NCBI GenBank assembly: GCA_035460505.1
Contig: DATHWP010000027.1
Span: forward strand, 1 to 8,424
Source of the DNA: Methyloradius sp035460505
Lineage (GTDB): Bacteria; Pseudomonadota; Gammaproteobacteria; Burkholderiales; Methylophilaceae
Direction of reading: 5' to 3'
DNA length: 8,424 nucleotides
Part shown: positions 7,139 through 8,424 of the stretch, piece after piece
How positions within the stretch are numbered: the first letter of the stretch is position 1
Layout: every line of letters begins with the position of its first letter
Position numbers and translations under genes: made by a program
The notes under the pieces: model-generated
Seen by the model: the letters and a program-made list of their open reading frames with translations, nothing else
Database searches by the model: none
Told to the model about the DNA's origin: nothing

Positions 7139-7558
7139 ATGAAGTACTTGCACACCATGGTTCGGATCAGTGACGTTGAAGCATCGTTGAAGTTTTTCCG
7201 GGATGCATTAGGTTTGGAAGTCACTAGGGAAATGAAAAATGATCAAGGGCGCTTTACCTTGATTTATCTGGCCGCACCGGGCAACCCGGAAGCTGAAGTT
7301 GAGTTGACCTATAACTGGGACCCTGAAGAATATACCGGCGGGCGGAATTTTGGGCATATGGCTTATGAGGTTGAAGATATTTATGCAACCTGCCAAAGAC
7401 TCACTGAACATGGCGTGACGATTCTGCGCCCACCACGTGATGGCTATATGGCATTTATCAGGTCGCCGGATAATATCTCTATTGAGTTGCTTCAAGCTGG
7501 TAAGCCTTTGCCACCTGCGGAGCCTTGGGCTTCAATGAAAAACACCGGTTCCTGGTAG
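7139..7558 (+). CDS. gloA: Lactoylglutathione lyase (glyoxalase I), Ni/Co-type class
   Basis: This 139-residue cytoplasmic enzyme isomerises the hemithioacetal of methylglyoxal and glutathione to S-lactoylglutathione, the first step of methylglyoxal detoxification. The protein is a single vicinal-oxygen-chelate unit pair. All four metal ligands of the family can be placed: His5, Glu55 (in EVELTYNW), His73 (in NFGHMAYEV) and Glu116 (in SIELLQ). The stretches FFRDALGLEV, EVELTYNWDPEEYTGG and RPPRDGYMAFIRSPD are typical of GloA, and the length is close to the 135 residues of the E. coli enzyme, without the long insert of the Zn-dependent eukaryotic type. A C-terminal tail ending PAEPWASMKNTGSW is shared with many proteobacterial homologues. 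The start is ATG 7139, preceded by GGGG. The next gene's Shine-Dalgarno overlaps the stop codon, so the two form an operon. The sampled GC is higher (about 53 percent in one line) than in fic, as expected for a core gene. Confidence 0.93.
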   Translation: MKYLHTMVRISDVEASLKFFRDALGLEVTREMKNDQGRFTLIYLAAPGNPEAEVELTYNWDPEEYTGGRNFGHMAYEVEDIYATCQRLTEHGVTILRPPRDGYMAFIRSPDNISIELLQAGKPLPPAEPWASMKNTGSW

Positions 7559-7570
7559 GTGATCAAAAGC

Positions 7571-7831
7571 ATGTCTAACCATGCACAATTACTGGGAGCC
7601 GTAACGCTGGCACAAGCGGGTGACTGGGATGCGGCGCACAATATTGCGCAGGATTACAGTGACCACACGGCTAACTGGATACACGCGGTGCTGCATAAAG
7701 TTGAGGGCGATGTGTGGAATAGCAAATACTGGTATGCGAAAACCGGCGGCCGCCAGTATGAAGATTATGCTGCTGATATCCCGCGGGAACTGGAAGCGAT
7801 TAAGCAGTTGCTATTAGCTGGCACTGATTGA
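7571..7831 (+). CDS. Conserved-looking small protein of unknown function, coupled to gloA
   Basis: I do not recognise a named function. From ATG 7571 the protein has 86 residues; a GTG at 7559 would add four. The ATG is preferred because AGGTGA (7557-7562), overlapping the gloA stop, stands 8 nt before it. The protein is soluble, with no signal peptide or membrane span. Its front half (LLGAVTLAQAGDWDAAHNIAQ) looks like a TPR-type helix pair, and it has aromatic-rich conserved-looking stretches, WIHAVLHKVEGD and SKYWYAKTGGR, resembling hypothetical proteins I have seen in other proteobacteria. The tight coupling to gloA suggests co-expression and possibly a role in the same stress, but this is only context. 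A 7-bp hairpin follows its stop. Confidence 0.8.
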   Translation: MSNHAQLLGAVTLAQAGDWDAAHNIAQDYSDHTANWIHAVLHKVEGDVWNSKYWYAKTGGRQYEDYAADIPRELEAIKQLLLAGTD

Positions 7832-7832
7832 G

Positions 7833-7856
7833 CAGGTTGTTTCACAGGTCAACCTG
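7833..7856. terminator. Weak hairpin between convergent genes
   Basis: CAGGTTG (7833-7839) pairs perfectly with CAACCTG (7850-7856) around a 10-nt loop. It lies in the 27-nt gap between the converging small gene ending at 7831 and the membrane-protein gene ending at 7859, a natural site for a shared terminator. Neither strand shows a T-run after the stem, so an intrinsic terminator is only possible. Confidence 0.35.
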
Positions 7857-7858
7857 GT

Positions 7859-8068
7859 CTAATGATCAGCATCCGTCTGGTTGTGGTGGGTGACAAAAAT
7901 GCCCCACAACGATTGTAAAAACAAACCTATCACTGTGCCGGTAAAAAACAGCATCACAACTGCGATCACACACATCAAGAGCAAAAAGGCATCCTGATGC
8001 AAGGGACCTTCTGTGGCCATGCATTGCCAGGCTTTTAATACTTGCTCTATCAGTCGATTTTCATCCAT
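7859..8068 (-). CDS. Small single-span membrane protein of unknown function
   Basis: From ATG 8068 the protein has 69 residues; a TTG at 8080 would add four (MGKQ) but has no better ribosome binding site, so the ATG is chosen. A charged or polar N-terminus (MDENRLIEQVLKAWQ) precedes a long hydrophobic stretch at about 27-53 (AFLLLMCVIAVVMLFFTGTV and beyond), enough for one long or two short membrane passes. The tail is hydrophilic and rich in His and Asp (THHNQTDADH). No family is recognised. The gene converges on the gloA operon and diverges from the probable ppc gene, sharing the 280-nt dyad-rich gap with it. The coding call rests on the coherent amphipathic-then-hydrophobic layout and the lack of a competing frame. 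Confidence 0.6.
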   Translation of the reverse strand: MDENRLIEQVLKAWQCMATEGPLHQDAFLLLMCVIAVVMLFFTGTVIGLFLQSLWGIFVTHHNQTDADH

Positions 8069-8100
8069 CTGTTTACCCAACCACGTTATCTAGCCGCGTT

Positions 8101-8153
8101 ATGTGACCCCCGCGCGTCACATGCTCTCTGTTGTGTGACTCTATGTATTCACA
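8101..8153. promoter_or_regulatory. Two TGTGA-N10-TCACA dyads in the divergent intergenic region
   Basis: Dyad 1 has arms ATGTGAC at 8101-8107 and GTCACAT at 8116-8122. Dyad 2 has TGTGA at 8134-8138 and TCACA at 8149-8153. In both, the TGTGA/TCACA arms are exactly 10 nt apart, and the dyads are offset by 32 bp, about three helical turns, so two bound dimers would face the same side. The arms look like CRP half-sites but CRP sites have a 6-nt spacer, so another regulator is more likely. The site lies 32 nt upstream of the membrane-protein start and about 195 nt upstream of the gene at 8349. Confidence 0.55.
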
Positions 8154-8267
8154 ATAGATGCATGGCTTTTTCTGACGGCTGCGCTTGAACACTCATTGAA
8201 CAAGAGCCAAATCGGTGCATTTCTGCATTCACTGCCCGTACATACTGCGCAATGACTTTTGCAAGCA

Positions 8268-8292
8268 CATGATTTATATACGGAAAATCATG
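8268..8292. promoter_or_regulatory. CATGATTT/AAATCATG dyad upstream of the probable ppc gene
   Basis: Perfect 8-bp arms CATGATTT (8268-8275) and AAATCATG (8285-8292) flank a 9-nt AT-rich spacer. The right arm ends 56 nt before the start codon at 8349, in the zone where the promoter of that gene would be expected. No clean -35/-10 pair was assigned. It could be an operator; the bound protein is unknown. Confidence 0.4.
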
Positions 8293-8348
8293 ACATAAAG
8301 GTGGCCTGCTTGTTGCTAGTGTATCACTGAGCTAGGGGAGAAGACACC

Positions 8349-8424
8349 ATGATAAAAAAACATGTGGCCAGCGAGGTGGTTTCGGCTGAGACGCGGCTGG
8401 CTGACAATATTCAACTATTAGGCA
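8349..8424 (+). CDS. ppc: Start of a gene cut by the window end, probably phosphoenolpyruvate carboxylase
   Basis: Only the first 25 codons are present (MIKKHVASEVVSAETRLADN followed by IQLLG). A strong Shine-Dalgarno, AGGGGAG at 8334-8340, lies 8 nt before the ATG and fixes the start. The ending LADNIQLLG matches the pattern at the beginning of bacterial phosphoenolpyruvate carboxylases, for example LRSNVSMLG in the E. coli enzyme, which is followed there by a G-x-x-L-G stretch lying beyond this window. If correct, the enzyme makes oxaloacetate from PEP and bicarbonate to refill the TCA cycle. The match is short, so the name is tentative; the presence of a gene is well supported by the ribosome binding site. 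Confidence 0.5.
   Translation, partial: MIKKHVASEVVSAETRLADNIQLLG

Noticed and set aside
8101..8122. CRP/FNR-type site
   Set aside because: The TGTGA and TCACA arms are 10 nt apart, whereas CRP sites have 6 nt between them. FNR arms (TTGAT/ATCAA) are absent.
8185..8201. Direct repeat TTGAAC spaced 11 bp, possible -35 elements
   Set aside because: No acceptable -10 at 16-18 nt from either copy, and a 6-bp repeat is easily due to chance.

Overview
The window reads as chromosomal DNA of a Gram-negative, outer-membrane-bearing bacterium. The evidence is a TonB-dependent receptor with an N-terminal signalling domain, its ECF sigma factor and its FecR-type regulator. The moderate GC content, the GloA sequence and the probable start of a phosphoenolpyruvate carboxylase gene would fit a betaproteobacterium, perhaps a methylotroph of the Methylophilaceae. 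That assignment is an impression, not a demonstrated fact.

Bases 60-5225 hold a complete cell-surface signalling cassette, all on the + strand: a FecI-like ECF sigma factor, a FecR-like inner-membrane regulator starting 2 nt after it, and, after a 79-nt gap, a very large FecA-type receptor of 1184 residues. In the family model, a ligand bound by the receptor signals through its periplasmic STN domain to FecR, which then lets the sigma factor transcribe the receptor gene. The substrate cannot be read from the sequence. The receptor carries an unusually long loop of about 230 residues in its barrel.

Bases 5226-7138 are an accessory-looking patch. A complete class II Fic AMP-transferase gene lies on the - strand. 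It is bracketed by two direct copies of a 56-bp sequence (47 of 56 positions identical) at 5488-5543 and 6949-7004. The gaps on both sides are gene-poor and contain hairpins, a motif resembling transposase-associated repeats, and, upstream of fic, a palindrome and three copies of TTGGCGA.

Bases 7139-7831 carry a Ni/Zn-type glyoxalase I gene and a tightly coupled small gene of unknown function. A small single-span membrane protein gene follows on the - strand (7859-8068). The 280-nt gap between it and the + strand gene at 8349 is rich in symmetry: two TGTGA-N10-TCACA dyads spaced 32 bp apart, and a third, different dyad closer to the + strand gene. That last gene is cut by the window end. Its first 25 residues suggest phosphoenolpyruvate carboxylase.

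No tRNA, rRNA, CRISPR array or intact insertion sequence was seen. The points most worth following up are the repeat-bracketed fic gene with its upstream elements, the paired dyads before the probable ppc gene, and the oversized receptor loop.
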